A DNA stretch of 64,000 bases. It comes from Streptomyces fagopyri (lineage in GTDB: Bacteria > Actinomycetota > Actinomycetes > Streptomycetales > Streptomycetaceae). The notes beneath the pieces are model-generated. The model ran no database searches and was not told where the DNA came from. It worked only from the letters and a program-made list of their open reading frames with translations. Of the stretch, positions 26,409-35,657 are shown piece by piece (within the stretch, counting starts at the first letter, position 1; each line of letters begins with the position of its first letter). The stretch spans positions 7,564,001 through 7,628,000 of the forward strand of contig NZ_CP045643.1 in assembly GCF_009498275.1 (NCBI RefSeq), given 5' to 3'. The translations under genes were made by a program, and so were the position numbers.

Positions 26409-27743
26409 ATGACCATCCCCCTGCTGCTTCTCGCGGCGGCGTTCCTGCTGATCCTCGCCAACGGTTTCTTCGTGGCGGCGGAGTTCGGCCTCGTCACGGT
26501 CGAGCGGCCGGACGCCGAGAAGGCCGCGGCCGAAGGCGACCGACGGGCCGGTACCGTCGTCAACTCGCTCAAGGAGCTGTCCTTCCAGCTCTCCGGCACC
26601 CAGCTCGGCATCACCATCACCTCGCTCGTCGTCGGCATGCTCGCCGAGCCGGCGCTCGCCCAGCTGCTCCACGGACCGTTCACCGCGCTCGGGCTGCCCG
26701 AGGGTGCCGTGTCCGGCGTGGCCGTGGTGGTCGGGATGCTGCTCGCCGCGGCCGTGCAGATGGTCGTCGGCGAACTCGTGCCGAAGAACTGGGCCGTGTC
26801 CAAGCCGCTCCAGGTCGCCCGCTTCGTCGCGGGCCCGCAGCACGTCTTCTCCAGCCTGTTCCGGCCGGTGATCGCCGCGCTCAACACGGTCGCCAACCGG
26901 CTCGTACGGGCGCTCGGCGTCGAACCCGCAGAGGAGCTGGCGTCCGCCCGCACCCCCGGCGAGCTCGTCTCCCTGGCCCGGCACTCCGCCCAGGCCGGCG
27001 CGCTGGAGCAGGACACCGCGGATCTCTTCGTACGGACCATCTCGCTGGCCGACCTGACCGCGCAGCACGTCATGACGCCGCGGGTGAGGGTCAGCGCCCT
27101 CCAGTCGACGGCCACCGCGGAGGACGTCGTCAACCTCACCCGGGCCACCGGCCTGTCCCGCTTCCCCGTCTACCGGGAGCGGATCGACGAGGTGGTCGGC
27201 ATGGTGCATCTCAAGGACGCCCTCGCGGTGCCCTCGCACGACCGGCTGCGCACACCCGTCGGCCGGATCGCCCAGGCCCCGCTGCTCGTCCCGGAGACAC
27301 TGCCCGTGCAGCCTCTCCTGGAACGGCTGCGCAGCGAGCAGCCCATCGCCGTCGTCGTCGACGAGTACGGCGGCACGGCGGGCGTCGTCACCCTGGAGGA
27401 CATCGTCGAGGAACTCGTCGGCGAGGTCCGCGACGAGCACGACGGACAGGACCTGCCCGAACTCGCCGTGGCACCGCCCGAGGAGGGCCGGCCGGCCTGG
27501 GACGCCGACGGCAGTTGCCGTGTCGACATCCTGCAGCGCATAGGACTGGATGTGCCCGAGGGTCCGTACGAGACCGTGGCGGGGCTCGTCGCCGATCTGC
27601 TCGGCCGCATCCCGGCACCCGGTGACAGGGCGGAGCTTCCGGGCTGGCGCCTCTCGGTGCGCCAGGTCGGGCACTACCGTGCCGAGCGGGTCCGGCTGGT
27701 CAGGATCGCGGACGCGACCCTCGCCCCGGAGGCCGTCCGATGA
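26409..27743 (+). CDS. CNNM/CBS-domain membrane protein (hemolysin-C/CorC-like), first of pair
   Basis: 444 residues. Residues 1-190 are the CNNM (DUF21) transmembrane domain (LILANGFFVAAEFGLVTVER, GITITSLVVGMLAEP, VGELVPKNWAVSKP). Residues ~210-335 are a CBS pair (HVMTPRVRVSALQS, VDEYGGTAGVVTLEDIVEEL). Residues ~350-435 are the CorC_HlyC domain. Relatives act in Mg2+/Co2+ transport. It overlaps the second copy by 4 bp, so the two probably form a heteromeric transporter. Confidence 0.9.
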   Translation: MTIPLLLLAAAFLLILANGFFVAAEFGLVTVERPDAEKAAAEGDRRAGTVVNSLKELSFQLSGTQLGITITSLVVGMLAEPALAQLLHGPFTALGLPEGAVSGVAVVVGMLLAAAVQMVVGELVPKNWAVSKPLQVARFVAGPQHVFSSLFRPVIAALNTVANRLVRALGVEPAEELASARTPGELVSLARHSAQAGALEQDTADLFVRTISLADLTAQHVMTPRVRVSALQSTATAEDVVNLTRATGLSRFPVYRERIDEVVGMVHLKDALAVPSHDRLRTPVGRIAQAPLLVPETLPVQPLLERLRSEQPIAVVVDEYGGTAGVVTLEDIVEELVGEVRDEHDGQDLPELAVAPPEEGRPAWDADGSCRVDILQRIGLDVPEGPYETVAGLVADLLGRIPAPGDRAELPGWRLSVRQVGHYRAERVRLVRIADATLAPEAVR

Positions 27744-28834
27744 GCGTGCTCCAACTCCTCTTCGCCGTTCTCCTGGTGCTCGCCAACGGCTTCTTCGTCG
27801 GCGCCGAGTTCGCGCTCGTCTCCGTGCGGCGCAGCCAGATCGAGCCGCTGGAGTCCACCCGCGCCCGCCAGGTCCTGTACGGGCTGGAGCGGTTGCCGCA
27901 GATGATGGCCGCGGCCCAGTTCGGCATCACCATCTGCTCGCTGACGCTCGGCGCGGTCGCCGAGCCGACCGTCGCCCATCTGCTGGAACCCCTCTTCGAG
28001 GCGGTCCATCTGCCGGACGGCGTGATCCACCCCCTCGGATACGTCATCGCGCTCGCCCTCGTCGTCTTCTTCCACCTCGTCATCGGCGAGATGGTCCCGA
28101 AGAACCTGGCGATGGCCGCGCCGGAGAAGACCGCGCTGTGGCTCAGCCCGGGACTGGTCGCCTTCGCCCGCCTGTGCCGGCCGGTCACGGTGGCCCTCGG
28201 CGCGTGCGCCCGGCTGATCCTGAAGCTGTTCCGGGTGGAGCCCAAGGACGAGGTCGAGGCGGTCTTCACGAGCGAGCAGCTCAACCGCCTGGTCGAGGAC
28301 TCGGGCCAGGCCGGCCTGCTGGACCCGGAGGAGCAGGAGCGGCTGGAGGACGCCCTGGAACTGGGTTCCCGACCGGTGACGGACGTCCTCCTGGACCGGG
28401 AGTCCCTGGTCACCGTGGGCGCCTCGGTCACCCCGGGCCAGGTCGTCGCCCTCACCGCGCGCACCGGCTACTCCCGCTTCCCGGTGGTCGCGGAGAACGG
28501 CGCCTTCATGGGCTACCTGCACGTGAAGGACGTCCTCGACCTGGAGGAGTCGGAGCGCGCGGTGCCCCAGCAGATCTGGCGGCACATGACGACCCTGCGC
28601 TCGGAACTCCCCCTCGACGACGCCCTGACCGTGATGCGCCGCGCCGCCACGCACCTCGCGCAGGTCGCCGACGCGTCAGGAAAGGTGCTCGGGCTCGTGG
28701 CGCTGGAGGACGTGCTGGAGCTGCTGGTCGGCGAGGTACGGGATCCGGCACACCGGGACGTCACCGTGGTGGCCGCGCCGCCACTCGCCGAGCCGGTGCC
28801 CATCGAGGCTCCGGAGGAGGCGCTGGCGACGTGA
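27740..28834 (+). CDS. CNNM/CBS-domain membrane protein, second of pair
   Basis: 364 residues. A CNNM domain (VLANGFFVGAEFALVSVRRS, GITICSLTLGAVAEP, IGEMVPKNLAMAAP) is followed by a CBS pair (VTDVLLDRESLVTVGASVTP, LGLVALEDVLELLVGE). Unlike its partner it lacks the C-terminal CorC_HlyC domain. The start overlaps the upstream stop (ATGA). A strong terminator follows within 4 bp of the stop. Confidence 0.9.
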   Translation: MSVLQLLFAVLLVLANGFFVGAEFALVSVRRSQIEPLESTRARQVLYGLERLPQMMAAAQFGITICSLTLGAVAEPTVAHLLEPLFEAVHLPDGVIHPLGYVIALALVVFFHLVIGEMVPKNLAMAAPEKTALWLSPGLVAFARLCRPVTVALGACARLILKLFRVEPKDEVEAVFTSEQLNRLVEDSGQAGLLDPEEQERLEDALELGSRPVTDVLLDRESLVTVGASVTPGQVVALTARTGYSRFPVVAENGAFMGYLHVKDVLDLEESERAVPQQIWRHMTTLRSELPLDDALTVMRRAATHLAQVADASGKVLGLVALEDVLELLVGEVRDPAHRDVTVVAAPPLAEPVPIEAPEEALAT

Positions 28835-28837
28835 GCC

Positions 28838-28875
28838 ATCGGGGGTCCGGGGGCTGTCGCACCCGGACCCCCGAT
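28838..28875 (+). terminator. Terminator of the CNNM operon
   Basis: ATCGGGGGTCCGGG and CCCGGACCCCCGAT are perfect 14-bp arms around a 10-nt loop, directly after the stop codon. Confidence 0.85.
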
Positions 28876-29179
28876 CGGGGCTTCGAGTGCCTTGCCCCAA
28901 GGTCGGACGGGCAGAAATCGCCTGACCCGGCTGTCGGCCTTTCCCACGTGGGCCCACACCTTCAGCCCGTCCTGAGCCTTCCGGCGCGGGCGCGCACATC
29001 CAGCCCGTCCGGCGTTTGAGGACGAGCCCTTCGGGCGATGGCGGGGGTTCAGGGGGCGCAGCGTCCCTGGCAGAGGTCTGGGGGCGGAGCCCCCAGGTAC
29101 GGGATGACGGAGGTCCCCCCTGCTCTGGCGAAGCCGAGAGCTTGGGGGAGGGCAGGGGCGGCGGGGGCGAACCCCCGGG
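28876..29179. repeat. Dispersed Streptomyces intergenic repeat block
   Basis: Contains the common Streptomyces filler 'cagcccgtccggcgtttgag' followed by 'gacgagcccttcgggcgatg', a GGGGGCGGAGCCCCC hairpin near 29080-29094 and a G-rich tail reading into the AAA ATPase terminus. These units recur between convergent genes in many Streptomyces genomes (from memory). No gene seen. Confidence 0.7.
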
Positions 29180-31045
29180 TCACAGGGCCGACGGGTCCTG
29201 GGGCCCCCGCCCCGACAACACCTCCCCGTACGCCTGCATCAGATCCGGCAGCCGAAGCGTGGACAGATCGTCCCGCGACGGCGTGTGCGGATACCCGGAC
29301 AGCCGCAGATCCCGGTACGCGCAGCTCTTCTCGTACAGCGTCCGCAGGAACCGTCCGTTGCCGAGCTCGTCGATCCAGCCCTGATCCACGACGTGCCCGG
29401 CGATCGAGCGCAGCTCGTCCAGCGCCTCCTCGTCCCAGATGTCACCGTTCTCCGCGGCCAGCACCTCGCCGATGGAGGTGAGTTCGAGGGGGCGGTAGGA
29501 CGGGAAGTCGACGCGGGTGGTGAAGCGCGAGGAGAGCCCGGGGTTGGCGGCGAGCAGACGGTCCATGCCCTCCGGATAGCCGGCCAGGATGACGACCAGG
29601 TGGTCGCGGTTGTCCTCGGCCCGCTTCAGCAGCACCTGCAGGGCCTCGTCGCCGTACGCGTCGCCCTTGCCGTATCCCGAGTTGGACAGCGAGTACGCCT
29701 CGTCCACGAAGAGGACCCCGCCGATCGCCGAGTCGATCAGCTCATTGGCCTTGACGGCGGTCTGGCCGAGATACTCGCCCACCAGATCGGCCCGCTGCGC
29801 CTCCACGAGGTGGTCGCCGCCGAGCAGACCGAGCGCGTAGAAGACCCGGCCGAGAATGCGGGCCACGGTGGTCTTGCCGGTGCCCGAGGGGCCGGAGAAG
29901 ACGAAGTGCCGCTTCGGCGGCTGGACCGGCAGCCCCTGCCCGGCCCGCAGCCGCGCCATGTTCAGCTGCGCCGACAACGCCTTGACCTGGCGCTTCACGG
30001 GCTCCAGGCCCACCATCCGCTCCAGCTCGGCGAGTGCCTCCTCCAGCAGCGCCGGGTCGGTCGGCCCGGCGGGCAGCGGCCGCACCGGAACCACGGCCTT
30101 CTCCCGCACCACGTCGGTCTCCGGTGACACCGCGCCGGGCGGCAGCGGGTCCGCCTCGGGGAGCCGGAGGTCGCGGCCCTCGCCGCCCCACAGCGGATCC
30201 AGGCCGTCCGGGCCGTCCATCACGTCCTGCCCGATCCCGGTGAGTGTGATCGCCGCCAGATCGGCGGCGGCATCGTCGTACCCGTCGCCCTCGGAGATCG
30301 CGGCGAGCCGCGCGGAGGTGTCCATGAAGGCCGGGTCGACCCGGTGCACGGCCCGGTACAGGGGCAGCGCGGCGGCCGACCTGCCGGTGCCCTCGTGCGC
30401 CCGCGCCAGCCAGTACCGCAGCTCCTTGCGCTGCGGCTGCTCGCTGCGGCAGCGCATCAGCGCCGACGACAGCAGCGGCTCCGCCTGCCCGAACATCTCC
30501 AGCCGGACCCGGGCCATGCCGCCGAAGAGACCGGCCTCTATGCCCAGCATCGGATCGTCTATCAGCGGGTCCGTGTGCCGGACCAACTGCTCCCAGTCCT
30601 TGACGAGATAGGCCCGGCAGGCGTGCAGGAAGCGCACCTGCGGATCCGCGTCCACCGGCGGAAGTCCGGCCAACGCCCGGTCCAGTTCGGGGACATGACG
30701 CCCGTCCAGCCAGTGCGAGGCGTGCGCGAGCAGTAGATCGCGCGGACTTTCGAGCACCGGCTGCACCCACCAGCCCAGCCAGTACCAGGAGTTCAGGGTG
30801 CGCCGGTGCCGGGAGCGCTGTTCGCCGAAACGGTCCCGGTGCCGGAACATGCGCAGCAGCGCGGCCGTGGTGTCCACGCGCAGCGCGTGCAGTCCGAGCC
30901 AGCCGTCCGCCATACCGGGGTCCATCCGGACCGCGGTGCGGAACTCCTCCTCCGCCTGCGGATAGGCGCCCATCGTGTAGGCGTCCACACCTCGCATCCA
31001 GGCGAGGTCGGCCGGGGCCTCCGGGCCCTGCGTGCCGAAGTCCAT
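29180..31045 (-). CDS. EccA/CbxX-type AAA ATPase with TPR-like N-terminus
   Basis: 621 residues. Residues 1-300 are helical repeats of TPR character (YPQAEEEFRTAVRMDPGMAD, YWLARAHEGTGRSAAALPLY). Residues ~345-600 are a CbxX/CfqX AAA domain (Walker A SGPSGTGKTTVARILG, Walker B GGVLFVDEAYSL, sensor VILAGYPEGMDRLLAANPGL, arginine SSRF). This is the layout of EccA of type VII secretion, yet no other ESX gene is in the window. The ATG at 31045 has GGGGGA upstream. What it remodels is unknown. Confidence 0.88.
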   Translation of the reverse strand: MDFGTQGPEAPADLAWMRGVDAYTMGAYPQAEEEFRTAVRMDPGMADGWLGLHALRVDTTAALLRMFRHRDRFGEQRSRHRRTLNSWYWLGWWVQPVLESPRDLLLAHASHWLDGRHVPELDRALAGLPPVDADPQVRFLHACRAYLVKDWEQLVRHTDPLIDDPMLGIEAGLFGGMARVRLEMFGQAEPLLSSALMRCRSEQPQRKELRYWLARAHEGTGRSAAALPLYRAVHRVDPAFMDTSARLAAISEGDGYDDAAADLAAITLTGIGQDVMDGPDGLDPLWGGEGRDLRLPEADPLPPGAVSPETDVVREKAVVPVRPLPAGPTDPALLEEALAELERMVGLEPVKRQVKALSAQLNMARLRAGQGLPVQPPKRHFVFSGPSGTGKTTVARILGRVFYALGLLGGDHLVEAQRADLVGEYLGQTAVKANELIDSAIGGVLFVDEAYSLSNSGYGKGDAYGDEALQVLLKRAEDNRDHLVVILAGYPEGMDRLLAANPGLSSRFTTRVDFPSYRPLELTSIGEVLAAENGDIWDEEALDELRSIAGHVVDQGWIDELGNGRFLRTLYEKSCAYRDLRLSGYPHTPSRDDLSTLRLPDLMQAYGEVLSGRGPQDPSAL

Positions 31046-31328
31046 CACGTCCCCCACAAACCGTGCCCCCGATGGTTCTCCGAGCGGGCCGGTGCCCGTC
31101 GGCAGCTTGGTCGAACCGCTGTGCCGCGGACGGGAGTTGCACCGGTGCGCAGAGCAAGCCGTCCGAAGGTCGCACCGAGAGGCATGGTACCTGCGCCGCA
31201 TGGGCCTGCCGAAGGGTGCCGACAGCACCGTTGCACGAGGTGGGAGCAGACGGGGCGCACTTCATCCGGTGACCCAGGGTGAGCGGATCACGGCACGCGG
31301 CGCCCGAAAAGGAAGGGTGTGGGCAGAA
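31046..31328. other. Intergenic region upstream of the AAA ATPase
   Basis: The whole gap is 31046-31481. I see no gene. The promoter of the minus-strand AAA gene must lie here, but no box stands out. Confidence 0.5.
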
Positions 31329-31366
31329 CGAAGCCCCCGATCACGGGGGAACAACCGGGGGCTTCG
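31329..31366 (-). terminator. Terminator after the P-loop kinase gene
   Basis: CGAAGCCCCCG and CGGGGGCTTCG are perfect 11-bp arms around a 16-nt loop, 116 bp beyond the stop of the minus-strand kinase gene. Confidence 0.75.
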
Positions 31367-31481
31367 CGTCTGCGGGGCGACCTCGAAGGGCCGCACATTC
31401 AGAACGTAAGTCCTGTACGGCCCCTCGGTCAAGCCGAGTTGAGGCACTGGCGGAAGTTCTCCCACAAGGGTCTTCACGAGT

Positions 31482-32150
31482 TCAGCACATTGCGGATGGT
31501 CCGTCACCGTGCGTGATGAACTGGTCCGGTCCAGGGGTCCCGGCAGGCCCCGAAAACACCTCGTATCCCTCGGAACACTGCCGCACCAGAAGATCCGCGA
31601 AGGGCCTTGAGGGGTCTTCGGCGAAATGCCGACGTTCCGCGGCGACCCACTCGGTCCAGAACGCGCTCTGCGCCTCGCCGTCCCGCCGGCGCCCCCGTGT
31701 CCAGGCCTCGTCGCGGGGCAGTTCCATCCACAGCAGCCGCGCGAGATACGGGCGCAGCGCCCGGCGTCCGGCGCCGACGCCCTCCAGCAGGACCACGGGT
31801 GCGGGTGGCAGCTCACGTACCGGCCCGAAGCCCCTGGCCGTCCAGTCGTACGGGGTGTAGCGCGCCGCCGTGCCGCGGCCCAGCGGCTCGATCACCTGGT
31901 CCAGCAGGCGGGCCGTCCAGTCGAAGAGCTCCTCGTGCGTCGCGATGTCGTCGAGGTGCAGTACGGGCGCGCCGCCCAGGGCCGCGGCCAGCCGTCCCGT
32001 GAACGTGGTCTTCCCGGAGCCCGCGTGCCCGTCGACGCCGATCAGGCGGACGGGGCCGGCGGAGGGCGGCAGCCGGCGCAGCTGGGAGGCGAGAGCGTGA
32101 ATGGGTGGTCCCGGGTCCGGTGGGGTGTGTGCGGTGATGCGCGGGATCAT
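31482..32150 (-). CDS. Uridine-kinase-like P-loop protein
   Basis: 222 residues. Residues ~37-55 are GVDGHAGSGKTTFTGRLA, a canonical Walker A. LHLDDIATHEELFDW follows, like the Asp of uridine/phosphoribulokinase-type P-loop kinases, then VVLLEGVGAGRRALRPYL. It probably phosphorylates a small nucleoside-like molecule. Actinobacteria hold many such 'uridine kinase' relatives of unproven substrate. It stands alone between divergent and terminator-flanked units. Confidence 0.82.
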   Translation of the reverse strand: MIPRITAHTPPDPGPPIHALASQLRRLPPSAGPVRLIGVDGHAGSGKTTFTGRLAAALGGAPVLHLDDIATHEELFDWTARLLDQVIEPLGRGTAARYTPYDWTARGFGPVRELPPAPVVLLEGVGAGRRALRPYLARLLWMELPRDEAWTRGRRRDGEAQSAFWTEWVAAERRHFAEDPSRPFADLLVRQCSEGYEVFSGPAGTPGPDQFITHGDGPSAMC

Positions 32151-32510
32151 TTTAGGCCGGGTCGATTTCGGCCGGATCGGCGACCCGGAAAGCGCGTCGA
32201 GAAGGTGCGGGGGAGGGGCCCCGGGAAAATCCGGGGGAGTGGCGGAGAAGAGGCGGAGAAAGGCCCGGCGGGGATTCCGGGAAATTCACGGAGTCGCCCG
32301 GGGAAAGTGGACGGGAATCCACGCCGATGGGGTCCATTCCCGCGCTTTCGGCGCGGCCGGAGTCCGGTCGTGCGTCGGCTTCGCAGGTCACGCCAGTGGT
32401 CCCGACCAATATTGGTGGGCGTGGCACGGCCCGAAGTGCTGGCAGAAGTCGCCTCACCGTGTTCATAGTTGAGAATTGCCGCTACCGGACGAACGGGGGG
32501 TCACCCACCC
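32151..32510. other. Long gap before the C39-like peptidase
   Basis: No gene seen. G/A-rich purine runs occupy 32200-32320 on the + strand. The 32395-32480 part is more AT-rich and probably holds the promoter of the peptidase gene; it contains the ACCAATATTGGT palindrome. Confidence 0.5.
32405..32416. promoter_or_regulatory. Perfect palindrome ACCAATATTGGT
   Basis: A 12-bp perfect palindrome in an otherwise GC-rich region, about 95 bp before the peptidase start. It is an operator candidate with unknown regulator. Confidence 0.4.
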
Positions 32511-33878
32511 ATGACCAGAGCTTCAGAGCCGTCCCGCAGAACCGTTCTGGCCGCGGCGGTCGCCGCGGCGGCGACCGGTGCCGCGGCCACTCCGGCCGTG
32601 GCGGCGGAAGCACGCTCCGCGGAGGCCCGCCGGGGGCACACGCCCGCGCGCGCCGTGGACAACCACGCCTGGACCTCGTACGCCGACTGGCGGTCCGGTA
32701 CCGCGAAAGGCACCCGGGCCGTGTCGGGCACCCGGCCGGGCCTCGTGATCGCCTCCCCGGCGGGCAAGGCGCCCTACCCGGATCCGCACACCGGCCGGAC
32801 GGTCACCTGGGAGTACGCGACCTGGACCTCCCCGGTCCACCGGCTCGCCGTCCCCGCCACCGAGGCCATCGCCTCGTGGAACGCGCGGACCCCGGCGGGC
32901 ACCTGGCTCCAGGTCGAACTCACCGGCACCTACTCCGACGGCACCGCGACGCCCTGGTACGTGATGGGCCGGTGGGCGGCCGGCGACCAGGACATCAGGC
33001 GGACCTCCGTCGACGGCCAGAAGGACGGCAGAAGCAGCGTCTGGACGGACACCTTCGCCATCGACGACGCCGCCTCGGGCCTGCGCCTCGTCTCGTACCG
33101 GCTGCGCCTGACGCTGTATCGCGCGCCGGGTTCCGGGGCCACTCCCACCGTCTGGCGGCTCGGCGCGATGGGCTCCGACATCCCCGACCGCTTCACCGTC
33201 CCGGCCTCGGCTCCCGGGCTCGCCCGCGAGCTGAAGGTGCCGCGCTACTCGCAGGAGATCCACGCCGGCCAGTACCCCGAGTACGACAACGGCGGCGAGG
33301 CCTGGTGCAGCCCCACCTCCTCGCAGATGATCATCGAGTACTGGGGGCGCCGGCCGACGGCGGAACAACTGGCCTGGGTCGCCCCGGGCCTGGCCGACCC
33401 GCAGGTGTGCCACGCGGCCCGAAACACCTACGACTACCAGTACGACGGCTGCGGCAACTGGCCGTTCAACGCCGCCTACGCGGCGACGTACCGGGACATG
33501 CAGGCCGTGGTGACGCGCCTCGGCTCGCTCGCCGACCTGGAGACCCTGATCGCGGCCGGCATCCCGGCCATCACGTCCCAGTCCTTCCTCAAGTCGGAAC
33601 TGACCGGGGCGGGTTACGGCACCTCGGGCCATCTCATGACCGTCGTCGGCTTCACCGCGGACGGCGACGTGATCGCCAACGACCCGGCCTCGCCGGACGA
33701 CGCCGCGGTCCGCCGCGTCTACCGGCGGTCCGAGTGGGAGACGATCTGGCTGCGCACCAAGCGGTACAACGCCTCGGGCAACGTCGTCTCCGGCACGGGA
33801 GGCGTCTGCTACCTGTACTTCCCCGCGCAGCCGACCCAGCGGCAGCGCCAGGCGCTCGCGGCGGTCGGCGTCCGGTGA
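32511..33878 (+). CDS. Tat-exported C39-like cysteine peptidase
   Basis: 455 residues. The N-terminus SRRTVLAAAVAAAATG is a twin-arginine signal with an Ala-rich core; cleavage is likely after AVAA. The middle is a beta-rich region. The C-terminal half has the peptidase C39-like fold: GGEAWCSPTSSQMIIEYWG with catalytic Cys, YGTSGHLMTVVGF with catalytic His, and IANDPAS. Relatives are secreted. A short in-frame extension from 32469 is possible, but the ATG at 32511 places the Tat signal correctly and has a G-rich site before it. Confidence 0.87.
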   Translation: MTRASEPSRRTVLAAAVAAAATGAAATPAVAAEARSAEARRGHTPARAVDNHAWTSYADWRSGTAKGTRAVSGTRPGLVIASPAGKAPYPDPHTGRTVTWEYATWTSPVHRLAVPATEAIASWNARTPAGTWLQVELTGTYSDGTATPWYVMGRWAAGDQDIRRTSVDGQKDGRSSVWTDTFAIDDAASGLRLVSYRLRLTLYRAPGSGATPTVWRLGAMGSDIPDRFTVPASAPGLARELKVPRYSQEIHAGQYPEYDNGGEAWCSPTSSQMIIEYWGRRPTAEQLAWVAPGLADPQVCHAARNTYDYQYDGCGNWPFNAAYAATYRDMQAVVTRLGSLADLETLIAAGIPAITSQSFLKSELTGAGYGTSGHLMTVVGFTADGDVIANDPASPDDAAVRRVYRRSEWETIWLRTKRYNASGNVVSGTGGVCYLYFPAQPTQRQRQALAAVGVR

Positions 33879-33879
33879 G

Positions 33880-33912
33880 GAGGGGGCTGCCCCGGAAGCG
33901 GGCCGCCCCCTC
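33880..33912. terminator. Bidirectional terminator
   Basis: GAGGGGGC and GCCCCCTC arms lie between the convergent C39-like and M1 peptidase genes. Confidence 0.7.
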
Positions 33913-33915
33913 GGT

Positions 33916-35433
33916 TCAGCCCTGGCCCGGCTCGACCACCCAGTCCGGGTGGTTCGGCATCGGCGGGGTCTTCGCGCCGTACAGCCAGGGGCGCAGGAAT
34001 CCGTTCAGGTCCCGGCCCGCGATTTTCGAGGCCAGGCCGATGTAGTCCTGTGTGCCGGCGGTCTTCCCTCGGTACCGGGTCACCCAGGCCCGCTCGATCT
34101 TCCCGAAGACCGCCGGGCCGACCTTCTCGCGCAGGGCGTACAGGACGAGCGCCGAGCCGTCGTACCGCATCCGCTTGAAGAGGTTCGGTTCGGTCGGTTC
34201 GGCCGGGGCGCCGTAGTCGTGCCGCCACTGGTCGTGGGCGGCGTACGCCGTCCTCATCGTGGCCTCGAAGCTGTCGCCGCCGTGCTCCTGCGAGTACAGG
34301 CGCTCGTAGAAGCGGGCGTGTCCCTCGCTCAGCCACAGGTCGGACCAGGTCCTGATGCCGACGCTGTCGCCGGTCCACTGGTGGGTGAGCTCGTGCACCA
34401 GGTTGCGTTCGGCGCTCACCCGGTCGCCGAGCAGGTCGGCCTTCGGGATCAGGGAGAGCGTCTGGCTCTCCAGCGCGACTCCCAGGTCGGTGTCGCCGAC
34501 GAGCAGGCCGTACCGGGCGAAGGGGTAGGGACCGAGCCGCTCCTCCAGCCACGCGATGTGGTCGGTGGTGAGCTTGCGGTACTGCTCGGTGGCCGCGACC
34601 AGACCGTCCGGGACGACGTCGCGCAGGGGCAGCCCGTGCGGGCCGGTGCTGTCGGCGAAGGTGAACCTGCCGATCGCGAGCTGCGCCAGCTGGGTCGCGA
34701 GCGGCTGCCCGGAGTCGTACGTCCACCGCACCCGCCCGTCCGCCTCTTCGGCGCGGCCGGTGAGCTTCCCGTTGGCCACGGCGCTCAGGCCGGGCGGGGT
34801 GGTGATGTGGAAGGTGATCGGCGCGCGCTGACTGGGGTGGTCGTTCGAAGGGAAGATCATCTTGGCGCCGTCGGGCTGCGGGTAGAGCACGGTGCCGTCG
34901 GGGGTGGGGATCCAGCCGTAGTCCTCGATGGCGTCGTCGCGGTGGCGTATCCGGGTGGGATCGGCGGTGTAGGTGACCTTCACCGTGAACGGCTCGCCCT
35001 CGGCGAGCGGCTCGGCCGGGGTGATCACCAGTTCGTCGCCGTCGCGCACGGCCGTCGCCGTGGTCCCGTTCACGGTCACCGTGTGCAGGGTGTTGCCCGC
35101 GAAGTCCAGGTCGAAGCGGGACAAGGCCTGGGTGGCGGTCGCCCTGACCGCGGTGGCCGCCTCGAAGGGCGTCCCGGGTGCCTGCCAGTCGAAGTCGAGG
35201 AGATAGCGGTTGACCCGGTAGCCGCCGTTGCCGTCGAGCGGGAAGACCGGGTCGCCGAGGCCCGCGGCACCCGGGGAGGGCCCGGTGGCGGGGGAGGAGC
35301 CGGCGGAAGGGGAGGAACCGGCGGCCGAGGGGGTCGCGGCCCGGGAGACCGGCCCCGTCAGGGCGGCTGCCACCGTGATCGCCGTGGCCAGGGCGAGGCG
35401 GGCTCCGTGGTGAGGCGTCCGGAACGTGCTCAT
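33916..35433 (-). CDS. Secreted M1-family metallopeptidase
   Basis: 505 residues with a Sec signal (ARLALATAITVAAALTGPVS). Residues 347-351 are HELTH and E370 lies 18 residues further (LSEGHARFYE), the complete HEXXH-18-E zinc site of family M1. The substrate-anchoring GAMEN is replaced by GVALESQT, as in a subgroup of actinobacterial M1 enzymes, so strict aminopeptidase activity is uncertain. A Ser/Pro/Gly linker (residues ~36-60) follows the signal. The ATG at 35433 has AAAGG upstream. It is convergent with another secreted peptidase. Confidence 0.9.
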   Translation of the reverse strand: MSTFRTPHHGARLALATAITVAAALTGPVSRAATPSAAGSSPSAGSSPATGPSPGAAGLGDPVFPLDGNGGYRVNRYLLDFDWQAPGTPFEAATAVRATATQALSRFDLDFAGNTLHTVTVNGTTATAVRDGDELVITPAEPLAEGEPFTVKVTYTADPTRIRHRDDAIEDYGWIPTPDGTVLYPQPDGAKMIFPSNDHPSQRAPITFHITTPPGLSAVANGKLTGRAEEADGRVRWTYDSGQPLATQLAQLAIGRFTFADSTGPHGLPLRDVVPDGLVAATEQYRKLTTDHIAWLEERLGPYPFARYGLLVGDTDLGVALESQTLSLIPKADLLGDRVSAERNLVHELTHQWTGDSVGIRTWSDLWLSEGHARFYERLYSQEHGGDSFEATMRTAYAAHDQWRHDYGAPAEPTEPNLFKRMRYDGSALVLYALREKVGPAVFGKIERAWVTRYRGKTAGTQDYIGLASKIAGRDLNGFLRPWLYGAKTPPMPNHPDWVVEPGQG

Positions 35434-35657
35434 CGAGGACCTTTCGGTTGGCTGACCACTGTCCTGTGAGGAGACCCACACCTGGCGCACACCGTTGCGG
35501 AAACCGGAGCGATTCGACGGTGGTCGAAGTGTCCGGCGTGGCGAGGGGTGACCAAGGTCTCTACCGCTGAAACCCGTTCCGGTGGCAAGGTGGTCGGGTC
35601 GGTGGGGAGCCGGTCAGGGGCGGGGATCCGACCGCACGCCTACGTCTGCGAGAAGCC

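Noticed and set aside
29180..31045. Type VII secretion locus
   Set aside because: Only the EccA-like ATPase is present. No EccB, EccC, EccD, Esx or MycP gene is in the window.
31367..31481. Possible tRNA or small RNA near 31.4 kb
   Set aside because: A TTCGAGGTC stretch looks like a T-loop, but no acceptor or anticodon stem can be folded around it.
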